Of a DNA stretch of 64,000 bases, positions 38,046 to 46,342 are shown piece after piece. Position 1 is the stretch's first letter, and every line of letters starts with the position of its first letter. The notes beneath the pieces are model-generated. The model saw nothing but the letters and a program-made list of their open reading frames with translations, was not told the origin of the DNA and searched no databases. Both the position numbers and the translations under genes were made by a program. Source of the stretch: Lysinibacillus sp. SGAir0095 (GTDB lineage: Bacteria > Bacillota > Bacilli > Bacillales_A > Planococcaceae); NCBI RefSeq assembly GCF_005491425.1, contig NZ_CP028083.1, positions 136,001 to 200,000 on the forward strand, in the 5' to 3' direction.

Positions 38046-38055
38046 GGTGATGAAG

Positions 38056-39705
38056 ATGAAGTTAAAACAACGATTATTACTACTTTCCATTATTCCCTTA
38101 CTACTCTCTACAGGAATTATTGGGTTTAATATAAGTCAATTATTTACATTGCAATCTTCAACAGAAGAAATAGTGAATTCGCTAATTTCAGTAGAAGAAT
38201 TAAATAGCTCTGCCCAAAGCTTACAGAAGTCATTGGATAGTTATGCTTTTAATATCTCGGAGAGCAATAAAAATAATATCGAACAAGATTTGCAATTAGT
38301 GAAAGCTAACTATGATGAATTAGCGCCTTTTCTAATAAGCAAAGAGCAAAAAGAATTCAGTGACAAGATTGCTCGTAAATACGACCAAATCCTTAATGAA
38401 TCTACACCGGCTGTAGAAGAGAATAACCAAGCCGAAATTAAGAGACAATCTTTCAGAATAAAAGGTCTAATTAATGATGTCATTGAATTGAAAAGGAATA
38501 TTACATTCCAATATCAACAAATGCAAAAAGAATTAGAAAGTAATATTACTCACATTATAAATATTTCAATTATCTTAATTGCCATTCTGTTAATTGGAAG
38601 TATCATCACAGTGCTGGTGCTTACAAAACGCATTGTTGGTCGTATCGAACAAGTAACTCGTAATGCGGAAGAAATTGCAAATGGTAACTTAGCAATTGAA
38701 CTGGAAGATGCAACAACAACAGATGAAGTAGGGTCCCTTCAGCTGGCATTTAAAAAGATGTCAATAAACCTAAGAGAATTTTTATCTCATGTTCAAGATA
38801 GTTCAAGTCAGGTTGCGGCTTCAGCTGAGGAATTAATGGCTAGTGCTGATGAAACAATGAAGGGGGCAGAGCTAATTTCTGACTCCATTCAACAGGTTTC
38901 AAGTGGAGCAGAAAAGCAATCCTTTATGTCGGTTGATTCGGTTCAATCCGCAGATAAGAGTAAATCTTACGTGGATGAGATTTCGAACAATGCTAAACTG
39001 GCACAAGAGTTATCGATTTCAACAGGCAAGAAAACAGAACAAGGGTCTAACTATGTGGAAGTAACTGTTTCGCAAATGGAAAGAATTAATGAATCCGTTG
39101 AAGAAACTGATCACGCATTATCAGTTCTAAACAATCAAACAAAAGAAATCGTAAAAGTTTTATCCCAAATTACTGAGGTTGCAGACCAAACAAATCTTCT
39201 TTCATTAAATGCATCAATTGAAGCGGCAAGAGCTGGAGAAGCAGGAAAAGGGTTTGCAGTTGTTGCGGATGAGGTTAAAAAACTTGCCGACCAAACAAGA
39301 CAGCTAGTAGCAAATATTACGGGAATTGCAAAACAAATTGATGTAGATACTGAAAAAACGGTAACATCGATTAATGACGTGAAGGACCGTGTTCAAAAAG
39401 GATTGGAAATTGCATTTGATACACAAACTACTTTTGGTGAAATCCAAGAGGCAGTAGGACAGGTTCAAACACAAGTAGTAAATATTACGACGATTTCAAA
39501 TCAAATCGAAGCTGAGGTTTCCAAAGTATCGACACATGCGAAGGAAATGTCAGAGGTTTCAAGATTAACTTCTGATAACTCCACATCCGTAGCCGCTACT
39601 TCTGAAGAGCAGTTAGCCTCAATGGAAGAAATCTCCGGTGCAGCAGTCTCGTTGGCAAATCTTGCGGAAGAATTACAATTGCGTTTATCTAAATTTACAA
39701 TTTAA
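38056..39705 (+). CDS. methyl-accepting chemotaxis protein
   Basis: A ~549-residue chemoreceptor. Membrane segments lie at about residues 7-27 and 172-193, flanking a ~145-residue extracytoplasmic helical sensor domain without a Cache-type pattern. A HAMP domain follows (to ~245). The cytoplasmic signalling tip has the conserved [20 protein letters not shown] and [16 protein letters not shown] blocks near 375-410. The ATG at 38056 is favoured (GGGTGAT upstream) over GTG 38047. It is 10 bp downstream of a BMP lipoprotein, probably its ligand source. Confidence 0.93.
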   Translation: MKLKQRLLLLSIIPLLLSTGIIGFNISQLFTLQSSTEEIVNSLISVEELNSSAQSLQKSLDSYAFNISESNKNNIEQDLQLVKANYDELAPFLISKEQKEFSDKIARKYDQILNESTPAVEENNQAEIKRQSFRIKGLINDVIELKRNITFQYQQMQKELESNITHIINISIILIAILLIGSIITVLVLTKRIVGRIEQVTRNAEEIANGNLAIELEDATTTDEVGSLQLAFKKMSINLREFLSHVQDSSSQVAASAEELMASADETMKGAELISDSIQQVSSGAEKQSFMSVDSVQSADKSKSYVDEISNNAKLAQELSISTGKKTEQGSNYVEVTVSQMERINESVEETDHALSVLNNQTKEIVKVLSQITEVADQTNLLSLNASIEAARAGEAGKGFAVVADEVKKLADQTRQLVANITGIAKQIDVDTEKTVTSINDVKDRVQKGLEIAFDTQTTFGEIQEAVGQVQTQVVNITTISNQIEAEVSKVSTHAKEMSEVSRLTSDNSTSVAATSEEQLASMEEISGAAVSLANLAEELQLRLSKFTI

Positions 39706-39783
39706 TATAGGTATGTGTATTATAAAACTATATACAATAACGTTTATAGTACATTGTTAGAGAAACGTAAGGGAGTTTGATGT

Positions 39784-40083
39784 ATGGAGATTACACAATT
39801 TTCGATAGAAGAAATTAAAGATCCAACTAACATTATTGAAGGAAAACGTTTTGAATTTCTTTTAGATATTGAAGTTGACGAAGAAGATGAGTTATATACA
39901 GAAGCAGGGTTAGAAATACGTGTTTTAGTCGGTCAAAAAGCAGAGAACGAAATTTTTATTTTAAATTATTTCCTGATTGATAAAGGCGATCATTCATATC
40001 TAGATTTTGAACTTGAAGAAGATGAAAAAGCAATGATTTTGAACTTCTGCAAAGAAGAGTTAACGAAAGAAATTATAGAGTAG
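39784..40083 (+). CDS. small acidic conserved protein (DUF6509-like)
   Basis: A 99-residue, strongly acidic soluble protein starting MEITQFSIEEIKDPTNIIEG, which I associate with the DUF6509 family of Bacillales; the family name is from memory and not checked. It has a FEFLLDIEVDEEDELY segment and no membrane or catalytic motif. No function is known. AACGTAAGGGAG precedes the ATG, and a terminator follows, so it is probably a single-gene unit. Confidence 0.75.
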   Translation: MEITQFSIEEIKDPTNIIEGKRFEFLLDIEVDEEDELYTEAGLEIRVLVGQKAENEIFILNYFLIDKGDHSYLDFELEEDEKAMILNFCKEELTKEIIE

Positions 40084-40089
40084 ATTTTG

Positions 40090-40127
40090 AGAGGTGCAAC
40101 AAAAAATGTTGCGCCTCTTTATTTTTT
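40090..40127 (+). terminator. terminator
   Basis: AGAGGTGCAACA / TGTTGCGCCTCT stem followed by T-rich sequence. Confidence 0.85.
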
Positions 40128-40384
40128 GATAGGTAATTTAAAGCGTGTAATTATAAATACAAATAGCCTGGCTCCAAATAGAGAACCAGGCTATCTCACG
40201 TATAAAGGGAGCTGTTGTGCCATGAAAGGATAGCTTCCAGCTCGTTAACAATCATACTTTATTTATGTTAAAAATAGGGTGGTTTTACAAAGTCTTAATA
40301 ATAATTAATAAACTTAATAATTGCGTAAAGAAGTTTGTGTATGGATAATTATGTTAAAAATAAAATGGATTGGGGGAGATGCAT
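40128..40384. other. intergenic stretch with an isolated hairpin
   Basis: ATAGCCTGG (40163-40171) pairs with CCAGGCTAT (40186-40194) across a 14-base loop, without a T tail, so it is not a normal terminator. Nothing else in this stretch supports a gene. Confidence 0.4.
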
Positions 40385-40624
40385 TTGTTTTTCATAGGGT
40401 TTATCTTTTTCAATTTGGCACTTGTGGCTATCCAATCAGCAATCAGTTTAAAAGGATATTATAAAAGTAGTTTAACGTTGACTGTTAGTTTTACTTTAGT
40501 AATCCTGATCATGACACCTTATATTGATTTGATAGTCATTAGTTATGTCATCTGTGTTCAATTTTGGATTATGTCATTACTTTGTTTTTTAAAACACGCT
40601 ATCGTATTATATAAAATTACATAG
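40385..40624 (+). CDS. small membrane protein of unknown function
   Basis: A 79-residue protein with three hydrophobic stretches and almost no soluble part. The start is set at TTG 40385, six bases after GGGGGAG; the ATG at 40379 would overlap that site. I recognise no family. A hairpin with T run follows at 40760. It could be a small membrane factor linked to the sigma gene downstream. Confidence 0.55.
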   Translation: MFFIGFIFFNLALVAIQSAISLKGYYKSSLTLTVSFTLVILIMTPYIDLIVISYVICVQFWIMSLLCFLKHAIVLYKIT

Positions 40625-40759
40625 ATCTATGATTTCGCTGTTAAAGGATTCTACTCCGGCGGAAACCTGAAAATTCACATCAATTGTCACATGCAAAATT
40701 ACCAAACTCGCTAAACAATAAGACATTCCTATTGAAAAACAAGAGAAGTACGAAATAAT

Positions 40760-40795
40760 AAAAGTGATTATGAAATAATCGTAATCGCTTTTTTC
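40760..40795 (+). terminator. terminator before the sigma factor gene
   Basis: AAAAGTGATT pairs with AATCGCTTTT (one G-U pair), then TTC. Confidence 0.7.
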
Positions 40796-40840
40796 TATTT
40801 GTAGAACATATACAATTAGAGTGAAGAACTGGTAAAAAAA

Positions 40841-40867
40841 TGAAACCAATTCTGAAATGCCTATGTC
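40841..40867 (+). promoter_or_regulatory. possible ECF-type autoregulated promoter
   Basis: TGAAAC (40841-40846) and TGTC (40864-40867) with a 17-bp spacer resemble the TGAAAC-N16-CGTC class recognised by Bacillus ECF sigma factors. It ends 24 bp before the sigma factor start codon, which fits autoregulation. Spacing is one base long and the -10 has one mismatch. Confidence 0.45.
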
Positions 40868-40891
40868 TAAAGAGTGAATGGAGGGACGTTG

Positions 40892-41461
40892 GTGGTAAAA
40901 AAAGTAATACATACAAATGAAGAAATAGATATTACTTCTGAAGACAAAGAAATGCTAATTGAGCAATTAATGGATCTCTATACTGAGAAGGTATATCTAC
41001 TTGCCTACTCCTTTGTAAAGGATAGGGGGATAGCAGAAGACATTTCACAAGAAGTTTTCCTAAAAGCTTATAGATATATAAATAACTTTAGAGGAGAAGC
41101 GTCATTAAAGTCCTGGATTTATCGCATTACGGTGAATACTTCAATGGATTTTTTGAAGAAAAAGAGCATGAAGCAGCTGCTAATAGAAAATAGTTTCTTT
41201 GAAAGCTTTAATCGAACAGAGAGTGCTGAAACCTCTTATCTTGAGACTGATCGCAATGAACATCTTTTGCAAATTATCATAACTTTGCCAATGAAATATC
41301 GGGCAGTCATTGTACTTCATTATTTTTATGATTTAACGATTAATGAACTTTCAACCATTTTAAATATAAAAACAAATACTGTAAAAACAAGACTCTCTAG
41401 AGGACGAGATATGCTGAGGAGGAAAATTGAGGCCAAGAAAGGAGATGTATTTAGTGGATAA
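40892..41461 (+). CDS. ECF-type RNA polymerase sigma factor
   Basis: A 189-residue sigma-70 factor with only regions 2 and 4. Region 2 includes EDISQEVFLKAYRYINNFRG and a LKSWIYRITVNTSMDFL block; region 4 is a helix-turn-helix around LTINELSTILNIKTNTVKTRL. Start GTG 40892 is six bases after GGAGGG; a GTG at 40874 lies upstream without a site. The next gene, overlapping by 8 bases, encodes a membrane protein likely to be its anti-sigma factor. A candidate ECF promoter lies just upstream. Confidence 0.93.
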   Translation: MVKKVIHTNEEIDITSEDKEMLIEQLMDLYTEKVYLLAYSFVKDRGIAEDISQEVFLKAYRYINNFRGEASLKSWIYRITVNTSMDFLKKKSMKQLLIENSFFESFNRTESAETSYLETDRNEHLLQIIITLPMKYRAVIVLHYFYDLTINELSTILNIKTNTVKTRLSRGRDMLRRKIEAKKGDVFSG

Positions 41462-42533
41462 GGAGTTTAAAAAACTACGTGAATATTATCGGGAGAATTA
41501 TTTTAATGAACAAGTAAGCAAGCGAATTAAAGATAAAGTTCATCAAGGGATTAAAAATAAAGAGATGGTTCCATTAGAAAAAAAGCGTAGTTACAGCATC
41601 ACAAAAAAGCTAGCGTATAGTGCAACTGCCTTTATAGTACTATTAGGACTCTTTCTAGGATCTGCATTTATATCCCCAACAATGGCAGAAGTAGTCTCCA
41701 AAATTCCATTTTTAAATATGATTTTCGATCAGAAGCCTATTAGTCAGGCCATCATGGAAGAACTGGAAGAGCAGGGTTATGAGATTACCGGCTCCGGTTA
41801 TAGTGTCCAAGATAAAACATTTTTTGTAACAGTTAGCGGATCAGACGAATATTACAACCAGGTTGAAGGAGAAATCGAGAAAGTCACAGAAGAGCTTATT
41901 TCTTCAAGAGGGTATGATGATTTTAGTGTTGAGGTAGAGAAGGAAAGAACAACTGAGCCGAATGTTAATGTAGAAAATAACCCCAAATATCAAAATGGCG
42001 ATTTAGTGATGGAGAGTCTAAAAGAAGTTGTACCAAAGCTTCAACAACAGGGTTATAAAATTCAGGATTCATACGGTGTTTTTTATCCTAGCCCAGACTC
42101 TCAAGAAATCCATGTAACTTTGGACATCGAGGATACTGAAACTCGAACGGATGAAATTGAAAATGCCATTCTAGAAGAGATTAAAAAGCTAGAGATTCAA
42201 ACAGAAGTTATAGTTAAGATTAATTCTATCAATAGACAAGAAAAAGAAACAGAAATGCAATGGAGCATGAATGTGTTGCCGGTTATCTTTGAAGGGATGT
42301 TAAACAAAAAGGAGTACAAAACAAAAGGGGTGGGGTATTCTTACAAGAAAGGCACTATGAATATTTATATAACAACAAAAGTAGAAAAATCCGATAATGA
42401 AGCTTCTGATTTAGCAAAGAAAATCGAAAAAGCTATTCAAGAATTCCTGCAATCAGATGATCTAAAAGGAATCGTCGGTGACACTCCCTATAAAATTATC
42501 GTTCGTGATAAAGATGGGAAGGATATTAAATAA
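41454..42533 (+). CDS. probable anti-sigma factor, DUF4179/DUF4030-type membrane protein
   Basis: A 359-residue protein. The first ~60 residues are cytoplasmic and basic, one membrane segment lies at about residues 57-75, and a ~280-residue extracytoplasmic part follows with repeated EELEEQGYEITG / LQQQGYKIQD units of the DUF4030 kind. The start is GTG 41454, nine bases after AAAGGAG and inside the sigma gene, so translation is coupled. Role as anti-sigma is inferred from position, topology and N-terminus. Two smaller DUF4030-like genes lie at 43604 and 45558. Confidence 0.8.
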   Translation: MDKEFKKLREYYRENYFNEQVSKRIKDKVHQGIKNKEMVPLEKKRSYSITKKLAYSATAFIVLLGLFLGSAFISPTMAEVVSKIPFLNMIFDQKPISQAIMEELEEQGYEITGSGYSVQDKTFFVTVSGSDEYYNQVEGEIEKVTEELISSRGYDDFSVEVEKERTTEPNVNVENNPKYQNGDLVMESLKEVVPKLQQQGYKIQDSYGVFYPSPDSQEIHVTLDIEDTETRTDEIENAILEEIKKLEIQTEVIVKINSINRQEKETEMQWSMNVLPVIFEGMLNKKEYKTKGVGYSYKKGTMNIYITTKVEKSDNEASDLAKKIEKAIQEFLQSDDLKGIVGDTPYKIIVRDKDGKDIK

Positions 42534-42560
42534 GGATACTGGTGTTATTACCGATTTGGA

Positions 42561-42590
42561 AAAAGATCCCTGCTGATGTAGGGATTTTTT
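42561..42590 (+). terminator. terminator of the sigma/anti-sigma operon
   Basis: GATCCCTGC pairs with GTAGGGATT across a short loop, followed by T6. Confidence 0.75.
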
Positions 42591-42639
42591 GACTTTATAA
42601 TAAGTAAGTGCACTCTTTTCAGGGTATCCGGACACAAGA

Positions 42640-42782
42640 ACTGCTGAACGCACGGTAATAGTTTGAACACAAAAGTAGCTAACGCTCACAAACCGGATCC
42701 ATCCGCTCCAAACTCATGTTATGTGCCCATAAACACACTATATCCGCCCACAAATGTAACTTTCTGATCATAAACTCATACT
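42640..42782. repeat. degenerate short repeats of CACAAA/CATAAAC type
   Basis: Between 42640 and 42780 the motifs GAACACAAAA, GCTCACAAAC, GCCCATAAACACAC, GCCCACAAATG and ATCATAAACTCA recur every 20-40 bases. They look like a degenerate intergenic repeat family. No coding frame is supported. Confidence 0.35.
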
Positions 42783-43113
42783 CTAAGTGTTATTTAATTC
42801 CTCTTTATCAATAGGAACATAGGATTTTTCCGACTCTATAAAAAAGAAGGCGATATTGGAATTTTGATAGATTATTGTATAGGGGGCCTTGGCTGTTTGA
42901 GCCAAATACTCTTTCATAATAAAGACTGAATAATAGGTTGAGGATAGATTTTCTTGGCTTAAGTCATCTTAATGAATGTTTATGAATGTGATATTCTTCT
43001 CTCGAACTTCAGGAGCCTCCCCAACAACTCCAATGGTCAAGGGTTTTCCTTCACTTCATTTTTATCATCCACACACGCAGATAAAATGGAAGTCAGAAGA
43101 TTTTGTACTTCAT
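42783..43113 (-). pseudogene. broken lipoprotein gene
   Basis: On the minus strand an ATG at 43113 follows GGAAGGGAG. Its product is readable only if the frame changes: MKYKIF, then a shift into a lipobox LTSILSAC, VDDKNEVKENP, a second shift into LTIGVVGEAPEVREKNITF, an in-frame TAA, and then 57 clean codons (from DDLSQENLSS through YSVFIMKEYL to KEELNNT) to a normal stop. So at least two frameshifts and one nonsense codon disrupt a ~110-residue lipoprotein. I recall similar small lipoproteins in Bacillus but cannot name the family. It lies 30 bp after a small membrane protein gene on the same strand. Confidence 0.7.
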
Positions 43114-43143
43114 GAAATAAAAAGCTCCCTTCCAATGAACAAT

Positions 43144-43344
43144 TTATTTCCCATGCTTTTTCACAAAATTTATCAAATAAACTAATAGGGAAATTAAAAA
43201 CGAAAGTAGAATAATAAGAATAGTTCCGAATGTATATACTGCTGTTTCAACATAGTCTCCACCATCGAAAAGGTTACCTAAAACAAAAAATAGAATAACA
43301 CTAATGAATATACATAGAAAAAATATACTAATATATCTGGACAT
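43144..43344 (-). CDS. small two-helix membrane protein
   Basis: A 66-residue protein with two membrane segments (ISIFFLCIFISVILFFVL and ILIILLSFLISLLVYLINF) separated by an acidic loop. AAGGAGG stands five bases before the ATG, which argues strongly for a real gene. Unknown function; first gene of a unit whose second gene is broken. Confidence 0.7.
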   Translation of the reverse strand: MSRYISIFFLCIFISVILFFVLGNLFDGGDYVETAVYTFGTILIILLSFLISLLVYLINFVKKHGK

Positions 43345-43603
43345 AATTTCCTCCTTATCGATTTACAAGCTGTAAATTCAATATTTCATCTTGAAACAAT
43401 GTATGATATTACTATATTTTACCATAAATAATTTTTAGAAGAGTTCTAGATTGAAACTTTCTGAAATGGGGTTGTTATCGAAGGCATATCTAGGATAGGT
43501 GTCCAGACTATTGTACATATTCACCAAAACGCATTTATTCATCTGCCTTGTATTTGACGCTTCTTTACACTCATATATTAGAACTAAAAAGGAAGTGTAT
43601 GAG

Positions 43604-44079
43604 CTGAGAAAGTGTAAAGTCATTTTGATTGGCTTCATGGTCAGTATGTTTGCTGCGATATTTTTATTCTTAAATAATAGTTCAAATGAAAACCAAACTG
43701 ATGAATCGGTTGTGGTGATAGATGCTGCACAATTAGATAATTACAAAGAGATAGCAATTCCAGCTGTACAAATTAAAAACATAAAGATTTGATGTAAATT
43801 GAGAATTTACTATATGGAGATAAAGGGATATTACACAAATTAATCAATGAGCTAATGGAAAAGGGCTATTCATCACACACTTTGACGCTATCTTATTCTC
43901 CAAAGGATGTTCAAATAAATATTATACTCTTAGATAGGATAGCTACCGAAAAGGAACAGGGAATTTTGAAGTCCATTTTCCTCGAAATTATTAAAGAAAA
44001 CAATCTTGATCCAAATATTTTCACTCTAAAAGTAAGTGATGAGAAGGATGAGAAAAATAAGAACGGGGGTACCTCCTAA
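43604..44079 (+). pseudogene. broken DUF4030-like secreted or anchored protein
   Basis: The 5' part (a membrane segment KVILIGFMVSMFAAIFLFLN, to a stop at 43792) and the 3' part (frame from ~43803, with LINELMEKGYSSHT, SPKDVQINIILLD and NNLDPNIFTLKV, to 44079) are in different frames with stops between. Together they match the intact gene at 45558 (KNNLDPAAFTVKV, DELMKYGYKTRT). The only start codon near the good AAAGGAAG site is CTG at 43604. A decaying copy of the 45558 gene is the best reading. Confidence 0.7.
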
Positions 44080-44175
44080 ATAATTGCCCAGCTAAGTCAC
44101 ATTATCAATAAATGTATATATTTTCTAATAAATCCATTGAAAATAGGGGAAACGAAAGGGGTAAAGGGATATCTG

Positions 44176-44895
44176 ATGAGTAATCAAAATAGAATTGAAC
44201 CGTTTGTTGCAGCAAAACTTTTTGTGGATAAATATTACCTGAATTGCCAAGGTGCCTTGCTTGCTGGAAGTGTTGTAAGAGGGGAGGCTACGGATACTTC
44301 AGACCTTGATATCGTAATCTTTGACGCTCAAATTTTGAATTCTTTTAGGCAATCAATCATAGATTTCGATTGGCCAATCGAGGTTTTTGTACATAATTTA
44401 AGTTCTTATAAACCATTTTTTGAAGCTGACTATCAAAGGGCAAGGCCGTCTTTACCTAGAATGATATCGGAAGGAATAATTATTAAAAATCTTGGCGTTA
44501 TAGAGAAGATAAAAGATGAAGCAAATGGTATTTTATGCGGAGGACCTGAAGAATGGCCATTGGAAGTAATCCAATCTAAAAGATATTTTATGACGGACGC
44601 TCTTGAAGATTTTATTGGTTCAACTAACAGAGCAGAGGAACTTATGATTGCCAATACTTTGTCGGATCTTATCCAAGAGTTTGTTTTGAGGAGCAACGGT
44701 CGATGGATAGGTTCTTCAAAATGGATAATACGGGAATTAAATCTCTTTGATGCCGATTTCACAAGACAATTCACTGATGCTTTTGAAACTTTTTATAAGC
44801 ATGGTGATAAATCAAAAGTTATTGAATTAGTTGAACAAATTTTATCTCCCTATGGAGGTCGCTTATTTGCCGGATTTCGGTTAGATTCAAATTAA
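44176..44895 (+). CDS. nucleotidyltransferase-domain protein
   Basis: A 239-residue protein with the polymerase-beta-type motif LLAGSVVRGEATDTSDLDIV at residues 28-47; the two Asp (43 and 45) should bind metal. The rest is helical with a NGRWIGSSKWIIREL segment. Such proteins include aminoglycoside nucleotidyltransferases and toxin-antitoxin MNT types, but neither can be claimed here. The ATG at 44176 follows AAAGGGA; the frame starts earlier without a site. Next is a NUDIX gene 47 bp away. Confidence 0.82.
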   Translation: MSNQNRIEPFVAAKLFVDKYYLNCQGALLAGSVVRGEATDTSDLDIVIFDAQILNSFRQSIIDFDWPIEVFVHNLSSYKPFFEADYQRARPSLPRMISEGIIIKNLGVIEKIKDEANGILCGGPEEWPLEVIQSKRYFMTDALEDFIGSTNRAEELMIANTLSDLIQEFVLRSNGRWIGSSKWIIRELNLFDADFTRQFTDAFETFYKHGDKSKVIELVEQILSPYGGRLFAGFRLDSN

Positions 44896-44942
44896 TATCT
44901 CAATTTATCAAGTCAAAAATTGTTTCGATTGGAGGGAGAAAA

Positions 44943-45431
44943 GTGAGTACTACTTATGTAAACTGGGGTGAATCAAAAGTTAAATTGACTTGGAAGAAAA
45001 AAAACGAGCTTCCGCAGCTTAATTTGATCACAAGTGTACACGGATTTTGTTTTTATGATAATCAATTACTATTGGTGGATTTAAATCATAGAGGATGGGA
45101 TTTTCCAGGAGGCCATATCGAACCTGGAGAAACCCCAAATGATTGCTTTAAACGGGAAGCTTTGGAGGAAGGGTATGTGGAAGGTGCATGTAAATTGTTA
45201 GGATACATAACTGTAGACCACAGTGAAAATCCTGTATGGACAGTGCATAGCCCATACCCGAAGATCGGTTTTCAAGTGTTTTACAAAATGAATATAACTC
45301 AACTACTACCGTTCGATGGTAAGTATGAATCTTCTCAACGTAAGTTGATCAATCCAAATGAGGTTTCTTTATACTATGAAAAATGGAACGATTTTTATCA
45401 AGAAATATTGGATTGTGCTTTACAAGCATAA
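44943..45431 (+). CDS. NUDIX hydrolase
   Basis: A 162-residue protein with a NUDIX box in GGHIEPGETPNDCFKREALE followed by EGYVEG. The G-x5-E-x7-RE-x2-EE part is intact, but the Gly that normally follows one residue later is Tyr. The enzyme class cleaves nucleoside diphosphates linked to another group. Start GTG 44943 follows GGAGGGAG. Likely co-transcribed with the nucleotidyltransferase. Confidence 0.87.
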   Translation: MSTTYVNWGESKVKLTWKKKNELPQLNLITSVHGFCFYDNQLLLVDLNHRGWDFPGGHIEPGETPNDCFKREALEEGYVEGACKLLGYITVDHSENPVWTVHSPYPKIGFQVFYKMNITQLLPFDGKYESSQRKLINPNEVSLYYEKWNDFYQEILDCALQA

Positions 45432-45557
45432 CCAATAACATCAAGATAGAAAGTTCCTTTTATTTTTAGTGAAAAATGGAAATGTAAGAAGTATCGCACA
45501 GTTTAAATTTCTATTTGCAATCCTATACTTAAAAATAAAAAAGGATTGAACAACATC

Positions 45558-45983
45558 ATGAAAAACAGAAAACTTACCTTCAGTGTACTAACAGTATTTT
45601 TAACTCTAGTGGCTTCATTATTTTATAACCTCTCTTCTACAGAAGGTAAAACACCTGAAGAATCTACAAAGGATAGCTCTGAGATACAGGAAGAAAATCA
45701 GAAGATGTTAGAGGAGATGGAGGATTTCCTATTTAGTAATAATGGCATTATGGAGCAAGCATCCGATGAGTTAATGAAATATGGATACAAAACTCGAACA
45801 GCACTTGCCTTTTACTCTAAAGAGGATATCCAATTAAAATTTATCTTAGTAAATAAAGAAGCAACAAAATCAGAGCAAGAGAAGGTAAAATCAATATTCT
45901 TTGAATTGGTTGAAAAGAACAATCTAGATCCTGCTGCGTTCACTGTTAAAGTCGGTGATGAAAATGATGGGCCAGACTGGTAA
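45558..45983 (+). CDS. DUF4030-like small secreted or membrane-anchored protein
   Basis: A 141-residue protein with an N-terminal hydrophobic segment (residues 6-24) and no lipobox. The C-terminal half (DELMKYGYKTRT, then IQLKFILVNKE and NNLDPAAFTVKVGDEND) resembles one unit of the anti-sigma-like protein at 41454 and the broken gene at 43604. The ribosome site AAAAGGA is 12 bases before the ATG, rather far. Role unknown; perhaps a partner or decoy for the sigma system, which is speculation. Confidence 0.7.
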   Translation: MKNRKLTFSVLTVFLTLVASLFYNLSSTEGKTPEESTKDSSEIQEENQKMLEEMEDFLFSNNGIMEQASDELMKYGYKTRTALAFYSKEDIQLKFILVNKEATKSEQEKVKSIFFELVEKNNLDPAAFTVKVGDENDGPDW

Positions 45984-46009
45984 ACGGTTTATATAGTAAA
46001 ATAATTTGG

Positions 46010-46046
46010 GGACTTTAATCCATCAAGGGTTGAGGTTCTTTTTTAT
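46010..46046 (+). terminator. terminator
   Basis: GGACTTTAATCC pairs over 12 bp with GGGTTGAGGTTC using G-U pairs, followed by T6. Confidence 0.7.
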
Positions 46047-46236
46047 TAAAACTATAGAACAATCAACTTCATTTTTTATGGATGTTTAAGTTTATCTACA
46101 GGAGTAGTCTTAGTAAGAGACTGAAAATTCCCCATGATAATGCGTAACACTGTTCATATTTTCATCTTTTTCCCCATATAATTTTCAGATAATTTACACT
46201 ATAATATTCATAATATATACAAGTATATGGAAAATC

Positions 46237-46278
46237 TGTTATAATACTGTTATATAAAATGGATTCTGTATTATAACA
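46237..46278 (+). promoter_or_regulatory. dyad overlapping a -10 box upstream of the CoA-transferase gene
   Basis: TGTTATAATAC (46237-46247) and GTATTATAACA (46268-46278) are perfect 11-bp inverted copies, 31 bp between centres (about three helical turns). The left arm contains a TATAAT -10-like box. A second palindrome, TATAC-AA-GTATA, is at 46215-46226. It may be an operator or an RNA hairpin. Confidence 0.5.
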
Positions 46279-46342
46279 TAGGTAAATCGATTAAAATATT
46301 TGTGCATTTGTACAAGTCACTTTGTACTTAGGGGGATGGGAA

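Noticed and set aside
42976-43185. 69-codon plus-strand frame
   Set aside because: It lies opposite the decayed lipoprotein gene and the end of the small membrane protein gene, both with better ribosome sites on the minus strand.
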